Source: a virus
Virus record (IMG/VR): IMGVR_UViG_3300028920_000016
Location: 1-41,822 of that record
Direction: 5' to 3' (one strand)
DNA length: 41,822 bases
Under the pieces are notes generated by a model. The model was not told the DNA's origin. It saw only the letters and a program-made list of their open reading frames with translations, and ran no database searches. Below, piece after piece: positions 36,945-41,822 of this stretch (position 1 is its first letter; the number at the start of each line of letters is the position of its first letter). A program made the position numbers and the translations under genes.

Positions 36945-37277
36945 ATGGGAATTGCAGCCTATAATCGAGGATCTGCATGCATCGCGTGGCAAATGCGCGA
37001 GGAAAAGCCGTCAGATAACGTTGTCTTCATGAATGACGTCAATGCGCTGCCCAAAATTAAAGACCCCGCTTATCCCTGGCGAAAGGCCTGCATGCCGTTC
37101 GAGCGAGGGGAAATCATCTTTTCCCATGGTGTTTGGTGGCTGACGGACGCCAGCAAGCCTTCCGGCAGAAATTGGGCCCCCTGCTATCCGTCAATCCGTG
37201 CATTGGTCAGGAGCTGGGATATATCGCTCGTTGACCGTCGCGGCGAAACATGGTTCTGTGAAAACAACCAAAACTAG
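36945..37277 (+). CDS. Hypothetical protein, 110 aa
   Basis: ATG 36945 chosen for AAGGAG seven bases upstream; an upstream in-frame ATG 36816 lacks one. Contains GSACIAWQMREEKPSDNVVF and GEIIFSHGVWWLTDASKPSG, a mixed fold with many Trp. No known family. Confidence 0.5.
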   Translation: MGIAAYNRGSACIAWQMREEKPSDNVVFMNDVNALPKIKDPAYPWRKACMPFERGEIIFSHGVWWLTDASKPSGRNWAPCYPSIRALVRSWDISLVDRRGETWFCENNQN

Positions 37278-37283
37278 GAGACT

Positions 37284-37478
37284 ATGTTGAAAATCATAGA
37301 CTGGCTAATTACCGCAGGATATGGCGCTGTGATCATCACGGCCGCGGCGTATCTGTCCAGTCTGGCAGCTACCTACTTCTGTCCGGTCGTATGTCAGGCC
37401 TGCAAGAGGCGAACGCTGGTATACTGGACGGGCAAAGGGTATCGCTGTACGAACTGCTCCAAGGAGGAAAGCAAATGA
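37284..37478 (+). CDS. Membrane protein with zinc ribbon, 64 aa
   Basis: TAGGAG before ATG 37284. One or two membrane segments (IDWLITAGYGAVIITAAAYL, SSLAATYF) then CPVVCQACKRR and YRCTNCSKE: a four-Cys ribbon. Same plan as the 32840 protein. Coupled by ATGA to the next gene. Confidence 0.5.
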   Translation: MLKIIDWLITAGYGAVIITAAAYLSSLAATYFCPVVCQACKRRTLVYWTGKGYRCTNCSKEESK

Positions 37479-37627
37479 GCCACACAAACAAAATCATTAT
37501 TGCCACGAGTACTGGCGTGATTGCCATGTATGAAGTAAAAGGCAGTAACGGATTGTTGCTTGCAATGGTTGCTGGCATCATAGTCCACATTGTAGTAAGA
37601 ATCGTCCTGGAGGGCGTGTCGAAATGA
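37475..37627 (+). CDS. Small membrane protein, 50 aa
   Basis: ATGA overlap with the previous gene, AAGGAGG upstream. MSHTNKIIIATSTGVIAMYE and LLLAMVAGIIVHIVVRIVLE: one to two membrane segments. Unassigned. Confidence 0.45.
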   Translation: MSHTNKIIIATSTGVIAMYEVKGSNGLLLAMVAGIIVHIVVRIVLEGVSK

Positions 37628-37950
37628 ACGTACGATTCCCGCACGATCTGCTCCAGCAGATGGGCCTAATGTCCAAGGCGTGGAATATTTCATCCACCGA
37701 GATCGTCCGCCGATCCCTTCGCGCCTACTCAAACACAGTAGTAGATCTCGAGCAATACAGGGCTACTACCACGCGCACTAACTCGATGCCGTTGAAGCTG
37801 AATATCGAGACAGAACTGGAGCCGTGGCAGGTCGTTGCGGCGACGGCGTGGAATGTAGCGGAACACAAAGACGCCATAGAGAGTTGGCTCAACAGGCCGA
37901 TCTTCGTCCCTGACCATGTTGAAGGCGTCCACTACACGAGGCAATCATGA
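37624..37950 (+). CDS. Ribbon-helix-helix-like protein, 108 aa
   Basis: ATGA overlap at the start. MNVRFPHDLLQQMGLMSKAW then NISSTEIVRRSLRAY is a beta strand plus two helices in the Arc/CopG pattern, a DNA-binding dimer fold. The C-terminal part is acidic. Candidate transcription factor, second to the HTH at 3566. Confidence 0.5.
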   Translation: MNVRFPHDLLQQMGLMSKAWNISSTEIVRRSLRAYSNTVVDLEQYRATTTRTNSMPLKLNIETELEPWQVVAATAWNVAEHKDAIESWLNRPIFVPDHVEGVHYTRQS

Positions 37951-38033
37951 CACACAGATACAAACGACTGAAGACCATCGCAATCATGGCAATCCAGCAG
38001 GATGAGCGTAAGTGCGCCAATTGCTGGTCATGA
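37947..38033 (+). CDS. Tiny protein, 28 aa
   Basis: ATGA overlap with the previous gene; MTHRYKRLKTIAIMAIQQDE then CANCWS: basic with a CxxC end. Its TGA overlaps the next ATG (TGATG). Probably translated by coupling. Confidence 0.35.
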   Translation: MTHRYKRLKTIAIMAIQQDERKCANCWS

Positions 38034-38167
38034 TGAATGAAGAGATCGAAAGGATCACCGAAACCATGAGGCGCGAAGAAACGCTTCTCAGAGCACAAAT
38101 CGAAACAGGGAGACAGTATGCAACCGAAACCAGGAACACAGAACGCCCGGCTGCTCGAATGGCTTGA
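38033..38167 (+). CDS. Small charged helical protein, 44 aa
   Basis: TGATG overlap. MNEEIERITETMRREETLLR is a charged coiled-coil-like helix. Overlaps the next gene by 50 bases, in a different frame. Uncertain. Confidence 0.35.
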   Translation: MNEEIERITETMRREETLLRAQIETGRQYATETRNTERPAARMA

Positions 38168-38351
38168 AAACGTGGGCCCCATCACCCCGTTGGATTCGTG
38201 GAGACGGGTGGGAATTTACCGCCTTTCAGCACGGATTTTTGATCTGCGGGAAATGGGCTACGACATTGAATCCACCCGGATCAAGGTCCGCAACTTCTAC
38301 GGCGAGACTGTGCGCGTTGCTGAATACCGCCTAACGGAGAGAGACAGATGA
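38118..38351 (+). CDS. Winged-helix (HTH_39-like) protein, 77 aa
   Basis: CAGGGAG before ATG 38118. QNARLLEWLENVGPITPLDS, then RRVGIYRLSARIFDLREMGY is the HTH_39 pattern common in phage accessory regions. Binds DNA; target unknown. Confidence 0.65.
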   Translation: MQPKPGTQNARLLEWLENVGPITPLDSWRRVGIYRLSARIFDLREMGYDIESTRIKVRNFYGETVRVAEYRLTERDR

Positions 38352-38584
38352 AAGAAAACACCAACGCGTTGTTCCAGGTTTGGTCAGTGGCAATCACGGC
38401 CATTCTTTGCCTTGGCTTTGCCATCTGGCAGCGTCCCGAGCCGTGTCAATGCGACAAGCTCCTACAGATGATCCAGCGCGCAAACCGCCGGATAGCGGTA
38501 CTGGAGGCCAATCAACGCAAACAAGAGCCCTTGCCGCCGTGCGACCTGCAGGACTTCGAATTCAAGCCGGAGGACTACAGATGA
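38348..38584 (+). CDS. Single-span membrane protein, 78 aa (Rz-like layout)
   Basis: Membrane helix near the N-terminus (VWSVAITAILCLGFAIW) followed by CQCDKLLQMIQRANRRIAVL, a coiled coil facing the periplasm if oriented as in i-spanins. The YiiX-like hydrolase follows two genes later. A spanin-like role is possible. Confidence 0.4.
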   Translation: MKENTNALFQVWSVAITAILCLGFAIWQRPEPCQCDKLLQMIQRANRRIAVLEANQRKQEPLPPCDLQDFEFKPEDYR

Positions 38585-38712
38585 TGCCGCCAATTGACCC
38601 AGGACTGATCAAGGCATGCCGCAGAATTGAGGAACAACAACGAAAGGAGGCAAAACGCAGACACGACCGCCGGAAGAAAGGCAAAATCAACACCAAAAAG
38701 GAAAGCAAATGA
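38581..38712 (+). CDS. Basic small protein, 43 aa
   Basis: ATGA overlaps at both ends (38581 and 38709). MMPPIDPGLIKACRRIEEQQ then a run of Lys/Arg. Probably nucleic-acid binding or a coupling ORF. Confidence 0.4.
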   Translation: MMPPIDPGLIKACRRIEEQQRKEAKRRHDRRKKGKINTKKESK

Positions 38713-39386
38713 CACACATCATCACAAGCATCTTGCTCCTCACGGGGCTCGTCACCTACGCACAATACACCCCTATGGACGGCGACATCGTCTTCGCCCG
38801 CGGCTACCAGAACGCCCCACCATTCATCGCGCCGGACGGAACGCCGTTCGGCACAACCGGCCCAATGGTCGAATCGGTGCAAGGCAGCGACATCATGCAC
38901 ATGGGAATCGTCATCGTGGAATGCGACGGTCCATACGTAATCGAAGCTGGCGGCGCCGGGCCGTTCGTCGCCAAAACGCCTTGGGAAGAATGGAAGGCGC
39001 GCGTAGGCGTTTGGGAGGCCAAACGTCTCTGGTTTGCGGAGTGGTTCCCGGGGCTTATGCGAGACTGGGCAGAGACCGCACAAACCCGCGTTGGCGAGGA
39101 TTACGACTTCGGTTGGTCGCCGGGGCCGGAACTTATGTATTGCTCTGAACTCATTTCTTGGGCGTTCCCGCTCAGGCAATACGGTATCCCGCTGGCATGC
39201 TGGCAGCCGTTCGACGAGCTGGTTGAAGGCACGCCGGTAGACCCCTACACATCGGCGCTGTTCGGACTGCCCCCTGGCACGATGCTGTCTCAGTTCCTGC
39301 CGGCGCTAGGGTTTGACCTGTCGGTTGACGTGCTCACCCCGCAGCGGCTGTACGAAGATTCGTACTGGTTGAGGAGCGTGCAATGA
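38709..39386 (+). CDS. YiiX-like permuted papain-fold hydrolase with signal peptide, 225 aa
   Basis: Hydrophobic N-terminus ITSILLLTGLVTYAQ acts as a signal. DGDIVF, then MHMGIVIVE (His64), YVIEAGG and a late MYCSELISWAF (Cys145, Glu147) follow the circularly permuted NlpC/P60 order (His before Cys) of YiiX-like amidases. Exported, it could cut peptidoglycan peptides or amides, so it is the only endolysin candidate in the genome, though far from the tail-end lysis genes. Confidence 0.6.
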   Translation: MTHIITSILLLTGLVTYAQYTPMDGDIVFARGYQNAPPFIAPDGTPFGTTGPMVESVQGSDIMHMGIVIVECDGPYVIEAGGAGPFVAKTPWEEWKARVGVWEAKRLWFAEWFPGLMRDWAETAQTRVGEDYDFGWSPGPELMYCSELISWAFPLRQYGIPLACWQPFDELVEGTPVDPYTSALFGLPPGTMLSQFLPALGFDLSVDVLTPQRLYEDSYWLRSVQ

Positions 39387-39637
39387 ATAAGTACCGCAAA
39401 AAGCCTGTAGTGATCGAAGCCGTTCAGTGGCTTGGTCACAACTTCTGTGAGGTAGACGCGTTCGTGTCTGTGCCTCACGAAACGTTTCCAGCAGATGGGT
39501 ACATGATCATCCCGACATTGGAAGGTGATCACCGCGCCAACTTGAATGACTGGATAATCAAAGGAGTCCAAGGCGAGTTCTACCCATGCAAGCCGGACAT
39601 CTTTGAACAGACGTATCAGCTGGTTGACGACGAATAA
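39383..39637 (+). CDS. Conserved phage protein (YRKKPVVIEAVQW type), 84 aa
   Basis: ATGA overlap. The opening YRKKPVVIEAVQWLG and the close FYPCKPDIFEQTYQLVDD are widely shared among small phage proteins of unknown function. Compact alpha/beta fold. Confidence 0.65.
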   Translation: MNKYRKKPVVIEAVQWLGHNFCEVDAFVSVPHETFPADGYMIIPTLEGDHRANLNDWIIKGVQGEFYPCKPDIFEQTYQLVDDE

Positions 39638-39639
39638 CC

Positions 39640-39695
39640 CGACCCGGTACACGCCCTGCCCGCCTTGGTGGCGGGTGGGGCTTTAACCCCAACCA
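39640..39695 (+). repeat. Hairpin repeat, copy 2
   Basis: Second copy of 3118-3168, with stem CCC-U-GCCCGCC / GGCGGGU-GGG closed by UUGGU, then CTTTAACC. Extra stem bases relative to copy 1 keep pairing, which favours a structural role. Lies between two genes and ends in a start cassette (CCCCAACCAGGAGTAACGAA), itself repeated at 40198-40222. Confidence 0.65.
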
Positions 39696-39705
39696 GGAGT
39701 AACGA

Positions 39706-39951
39706 ATGAGCTACCTACGCCTAGACAACGGAACGGTCTGGCCGCACCCTGCGCCTATGACAGGAGATCCAGAGACCTCGATCGAATGGCTGCTCCGGAT
39801 TTCAGAAGCGCAGCTGACGCCAAAGCAGCGACACACGGTCGCGGATATCCTTCACGCCTACTGGTCGTTGATCATGCAACCGGGGCGGACAGAGCAGGAC
39901 GTCGCCCGGATTGTCGGCGAAATCAGGGAGAAACTGGAGGAATCACGATGA
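39706..39951 (+). CDS. Hypothetical helical protein, 81 aa
   Basis: ACCAGGAGTAACGA before ATG 39706. SIEWLLRISEAQLTPKQRHT and VARIVGEIREKLEE are helices; no motif. ATGA overlap with the next gene. Confidence 0.5.
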   Translation: MSYLRLDNGTVWPHPAPMTGDPETSIEWLLRISEAQLTPKQRHTVADILHAYWSLIMQPGRTEQDVARIVGEIREKLEESR

Positions 39952-40214
39952 AAGCCTCATTTTTGATCACGGTCCAAGCAGGACCCAAAACGAAGACCCA
40001 TGTTGATGTCAGCACGCGAAGCGTGAACCCGAAGGTCTTTTTCCGCCAGGGACAATACACGACTACGCTCACAGATGAGCACATAGCCGACTGGCTTGCG
40101 TCCAGCCTCGCAGAAGCCTTGGAGAAATTCAAGGAAAGCCGTATAGCCACGACGACTTCATCCGATGCCGAGCGGCTCCATAACATTGAAATTGCGACCC
40201 CCAACCAGGAGTAA
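39948..40214 (+). CDS. Hypothetical protein, 88 aa
   Basis: Beta-rich start SFLITVQAGPKTKTHVDVST, helical end ADWLASSLAEALEKFKESR. C-terminal ATPNQE is coded by the copied start cassette for the next gene. Unassigned. Confidence 0.5.
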   Translation: MKASFLITVQAGPKTKTHVDVSTRSVNPKVFFRQGQYTTTLTDEHIADWLASSLAEALEKFKESRIATTTSSDAERLHNIEIATPNQE

Positions 40215-40217
40215 CGA

Positions 40218-40406
40218 ATGAGCAATGAACTTTTCAACTACTATGCCCACGATACGGACATGGACCAGTTGACCTTGGAGGAAGTCGCCGACGTGGCTGG
40301 GTACGACCTCGACGCGAAGGATGCACAGATCGCGCAACTGAAAGCTGAAGTTTCAGAGCTGCGGGCGCTGCTGGAAGCCTTGAAATCACCCGGAAGTAAC
40401 GTATAG
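40218..40406 (+). CDS. Small coiled-coil protein, 62 aa
   Basis: Start behind the second copy of the AACCAGGAGTAACGA cassette. LTLEEVADVAGYDL then DAQIAQLKAEVSELRALLEA, a leucine heptad helix. The promoter at 40380 lies within its last codons. Confidence 0.5.
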   Translation: MSNELFNYYAHDTDMDQLTLEEVADVAGYDLDAKDAQIAQLKAEVSELRALLEALKSPGSNV

Positions 40407-40407
40407 T
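40380..40407 (+). promoter_or_regulatory. Promoter for the replication operon leader
   Basis: TTGAAA (40380-40385) and TATAGT (40402-40407), spacer 16. No operator palindrome. The transcript would start near 40414 and meet a terminator about 70 bases later, before the first gene. Confidence 0.7.
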
Positions 40408-40442
40408 ATGCCATGCGGAGTAAGACACGCACAACCAGATTT

Positions 40443-40486
40443 ACCCGCCGGAGCCATAGGGCTGTCTTACCCGGTGGGTCTTTTTT
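40443..40486 (+). terminator. Leader terminator/attenuator
   Basis: ACCCGCCGG (40443-40451) pairs with CCGGTGGGT (40471-40479; one G-U), with an inner AGCC-ATAG-GGCT, followed by CTTTTTT. TAAGAC (40421-40426) can instead pair with GTCTTA (40464-40469), and GGGTCTT (40476-40482) with AAGACCC (40498-40504), the last enclosing the GGAGG of the next gene. The three helices exclude one another in part, as in an attenuator or riboswitch. Confidence 0.7.
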
Positions 40487-40504
40487 AACATGGAGGTAAG
40501 ACCC

Positions 40505-40699
40505 ATGATCTACGAAGAATCACTCGAGAAACACCGTCGAGAAGCCCGCAAGAGGGCGAGTGAATGCTGGGAAGCATGGAAGAAGCTGAAACACAAGGAT
40601 TCAAACTATGCGAAGGAAATTTATGCACTCGGCGAACTCCACGATAAAGCGCTCTATGTGTATGAGGATGCTCCAGATTCGCTGAGGTTGAGGAAATGA
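40505..40699 (+). CDS. Small helical protein, 64 aa
   Basis: ATG 40505 is eight bases after GGAGG; ATG 40490 is upstream of that site and less likely. Charged helices (LEKHRREARKRASECWEAWK). ATGA overlap with the replication gene, so the leader controls both. Confidence 0.5.
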   Translation: MIYEESLEKHRREARKRASECWEAWKKLKHKDSNYAKEIYALGELHDKALYVYEDAPDSLRLRK

Positions 40700-41466
40700 A
40701 TTGGCTTAACCTTGAACTGACAACCCTTCGCTCTGAGCGGTTCCTCGGCTCCGAACCAGTCGAGCGTGCGACATGGCTGTGCTTGATGGCCTACTGCGCG
40801 GACCAAGAGAACGGCGGGGTCTTCGAGAGCTGCGGAGAATGGGGCGACCGCAAGTGGATGCAACTTGTCGGCGTTACCGCGAAAGAAGTGCGAGCACCGT
40901 CCGACCTATGGAGCTGGGACGGTCACACCTTGATCGTCTGGGGCTATCCCGAGAAGAAACAGGCAGAGGTCCAGCGACTTCGTGATCAGGCAAGGAATGC
41001 CGCGGCTAAGCGCTGGGGCAATGCCAAGCCTATGCCACAAGGCATGCCTTGTGGCATCCAAAAAGGCAATGGGGTAGGCAATGCGAAAGTAGAAGTAGAA
41101 GTAGAAGTAGAAGGGAATAAGAAGAAAGATACGCCGAACAAGTCGGCTGTGAATGTTTCTTCTGCCCCATCCAAACAGACTAAGCGTCAGAAGCACGATG
41201 CCGCTGTCTTTGCATGCGCGTTGCCTTCGGCGTTCGACACAATCGAATTTGCTGAGGTCTGGCAGGCGTTCTGCGATCACCGGGCTGACGCTGGAAAATG
41301 GCTGACGGAACGGGCCATCAAGGCGCTATTCTCCAAGCTGGAGGGCGTGTCAGAGCCGGACGCTCGCGACGCGTTGACCACGTCAATCATGAGCGGATGG
41401 TCCGGAGTGTTTCCGAAACCGTCCACCCACAACTCAGAACCAAAGGAGAGAGAGTATGGACTCTAA
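40696..41466 (+). CDS. Replication initiator-like protein, 256 aa
   Basis: The N-terminal ~90 residues (WLNLELTTLRSERFLGSEPV, ATWLCLMAYCADQENGGV) resemble the winged-helix start of phage replication proteins (DnaD/lambda O-type organisers). A low-complexity linker (GNAKPMPQGMPCGIQKGNG, then VEVEVEVEG) coincides with the repeats at 41017-41112. The C-terminal ~80 residues (EFAEVWQAFCDHRADAGKW) are helical and could bind the helicase loader at 1325. The assignment rests on layout and position. Confidence 0.6.
   Translation: MNWLNLELTTLRSERFLGSEPVERATWLCLMAYCADQENGGVFESCGEWGDRKWMQLVGVTAKEVRAPSDLWSWDGHTLIVWGYPEKKQAEVQRLRDQARNAAAKRWGNAKPMPQGMPCGIQKGNGVGNAKVEVEVEVEGNKKKDTPNKSAVNVSSAPSKQTKRQKHDAAVFACALPSAFDTIEFAEVWQAFCDHRADAGKWLTERAIKALFSKLEGVSEPDARDALTTSIMSGWSGVFPKPSTHNSEPKEREYGL
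41017..41112 (+). other. Candidate replication origin inside the initiator gene
   Basis: Three direct GGCAATG repeats (41017, 41065, 41077), a perfect 26-bp palindrome at 41032-41057 (arms ATGCCACAAGGCA / TGCCTTGTGGCAT), then four tandem GTAGAA units (41089-41112) and a purine-rich run to about 41130. Iterons followed by a one-strand purine tract, inside the linker of the initiator gene, is the lambda-O arrangement. Confidence 0.55.
41435..41466 (+). repeat. Translation-start cassette, copy A1
   Basis: The block around AACCAAAGGAGAGAGAG plus TATGGACTCTAAGCC is nearly identical at 424-453 and 3047-3083. Shorter versions lie at 608-629, 2207-2229, 32299-32322 and 32505-32529. It carries the ribosome-binding site and, in the first three, also the first codons (Met-Asp-Ser-Lys). 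It looks like a start region duplicated within the genome. Confidence 0.75.
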
Positions 41467-41822
41467 GCCAATGATTATTATGCTAGATGTAAGCACCAAA
41501 AAGCACAACACTATTGCGCCACGATTAACGGCTCGATCCGTTGCGCTGGGACAATTGCGGACCCCGCTGACAGGATACCAGACCACGCTAGGCGTGCCGC
41601 TGGGGATAGACAATGGGTGCTTTGGGGGGTGCATTAATCGTAGTGCTTGGCGGCGGATAGTAGAGGAGGACGCCAAGAATCCTCAATTGAAGTTCGTTGC
41701 TTTGCCGGATGTAGTTGGCGACGCCCGGCGCACGTTGGAACTTTACGAGCAATTTGCAGGAGAAAGTTTTTTGCAAGGCGTCCCGCGGGCTCTGGTGATT
41801 CAGGATGGAATTGAGGGACTGC
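41456..41822 (+). CDS. DpdA-like DNA guanine transglycosylase, N-terminal part (runs off the window end)
   Basis: ATG at 41456 is preceded by a strong site (AAAGGAGAGAGAG). The start overlaps the last codons of the upstream replication gene (stop at 41464-41466), so the two are probably translationally coupled. Residues 50-58 read GIDNGCFGG, the expected place of the first catalytic Asp (D52) of the TGT fold, and V81 onwards is the VALPDVVGD strand. Across the join the whole protein is 215 residues and ends at base 408. The small protein at 442 and the radical SAM protein at 627 follow, which suggests a DNA-modification cluster. Confidence 0.7.
   Translation, partial: MDSKPMIIMLDVSTKKHNTIAPRLTARSVALGQLRTPLTGYQTTLGVPLGIDNGCFGGCINRSAWRRIVEEDAKNPQLKFVALPDVVGDARRTLELYEQFAGESFLQGVPRALVIQDGIEGL
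41696..41822. repeat. Terminal direct repeat, right copy (contig closure)
   Basis: Exact copy of bases 1-127. Removing one copy joins codon 80 of the DpdA-like gene (ending at 41695) in frame to its continuation at base 1, which supports the circular reading. Confidence 0.9.

Noticed and set aside
38562-39179. Antisense frame of ~205 codons opposite the YiiX-like gene
   Set aside because: Arg/Pro-rich translation with no motif; the sense strand has a clear family match and tight coupling.
41089-41112. (GTAGAA)4 as a simple microsatellite of no interest
   Set aside because: Its position next to the direct repeats and large palindrome in the initiator gene makes an origin element more likely, so it was kept within that feature.
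1-41822. The 127-bp terminal repeat as a biological direct terminal repeat
   Set aside because: Its length equals a common assembler k-mer and it lies inside a gene that reads on in frame when the ends are joined, so an assembly overlap is the simpler explanation.
1-41822. Integrase, transposase or attachment site
   Set aside because: No tyrosine or serine recombinase, DDE transposase or paired att-like repeats were seen, despite the Mu-like tail genes.
1-41822. CRISPR array
   Set aside because: No regularly spaced repeats; the repeated start cassettes are irregular and tied to start codons.

Overview
The window is one complete, circularly closed tailed-phage genome. Bases 1-127 are repeated exactly at 41696-41822, so the unique circle is 41,695 bp, and one gene (a DpdA-like DNA base-exchange enzyme) runs across the join. 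The virion genes are those of a myovirus with an HK97-type head (PBSX-like large terminase, portal, SPP1 gp7-like head protein, prohead protease, major capsid) and a Mu-like contractile tail (sheath, tube, frameshifted chaperone, tape measure, gpN/gpP/gp45/gp46/gp47/gp48 relatives). Dense ATGA/TAATG overlaps, strong Shine-Dalgarno sites and sigma70-like promoters point to a bacterial host. No integrase, transposase, DNA polymerase, primase or replicative helicase was seen, so replication would depend heavily on the host.

Layout, following the circle: 40.4-2.3 kb holds replication and DNA modification (an initiator-like protein whose gene carries a palindrome and iteron-like repeats resembling an origin, the DpdA-like protein, a DUF5131-type radical SAM protein, a DnaC-like helicase loader). 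2.2-4.1 kb holds a cytosine-C5 methyltransferase frame broken by an in-frame TAG, overlapped by a long open second frame, then small genes and a Cro-like regulator. 4.1-5.8 kb holds a ParB-like protein and a second radical SAM protein. 5.8-14.3 kb is packaging and head, interrupted by a minus-strand island (10.7-11.8 kb) with three abnormal tRNA-like genes. A second minus-strand island (14.4-15.6 kb) carries four small genes. 15.6-31.6 kb is neck, tail, baseplate, fibre and putative lysis genes. 31.8-40.4 kb is an accessory/early region with a Rad52-like annealing protein, SSB-like, RusA-like and NinB-like proteins, an HNH protein, a YiiX-like hydrolase and many very small, Cys-rich or single-membrane-span genes.

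Regulation is partly visible. Four promoters, two on each strand, carry the palindrome TTGCGCTAGCGCAA in the -35/-10 region, which implies one phage regulator controlling both minus-strand islands and the early genes. A promoter at 40380 feeds a leader with three competing helices, one an intrinsic terminator. Several translation-start cassettes have been copied around the genome.

The most unusual features are: (1) a 320-residue intein in the gp7-like head protein whose interior also encodes, on the opposite strand, an apparent Vsr-like (EDxHD) homing endonuclease; (2) the double-coding methyltransferase locus; (3) the three tRNA-like genes with normal acceptor and T arms but no recognisable anticodon arm; (4) the shared operator family; and (5) the leader at 40380. 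All assignments come from reading the sequence and remembered family motifs; no database search was possible.
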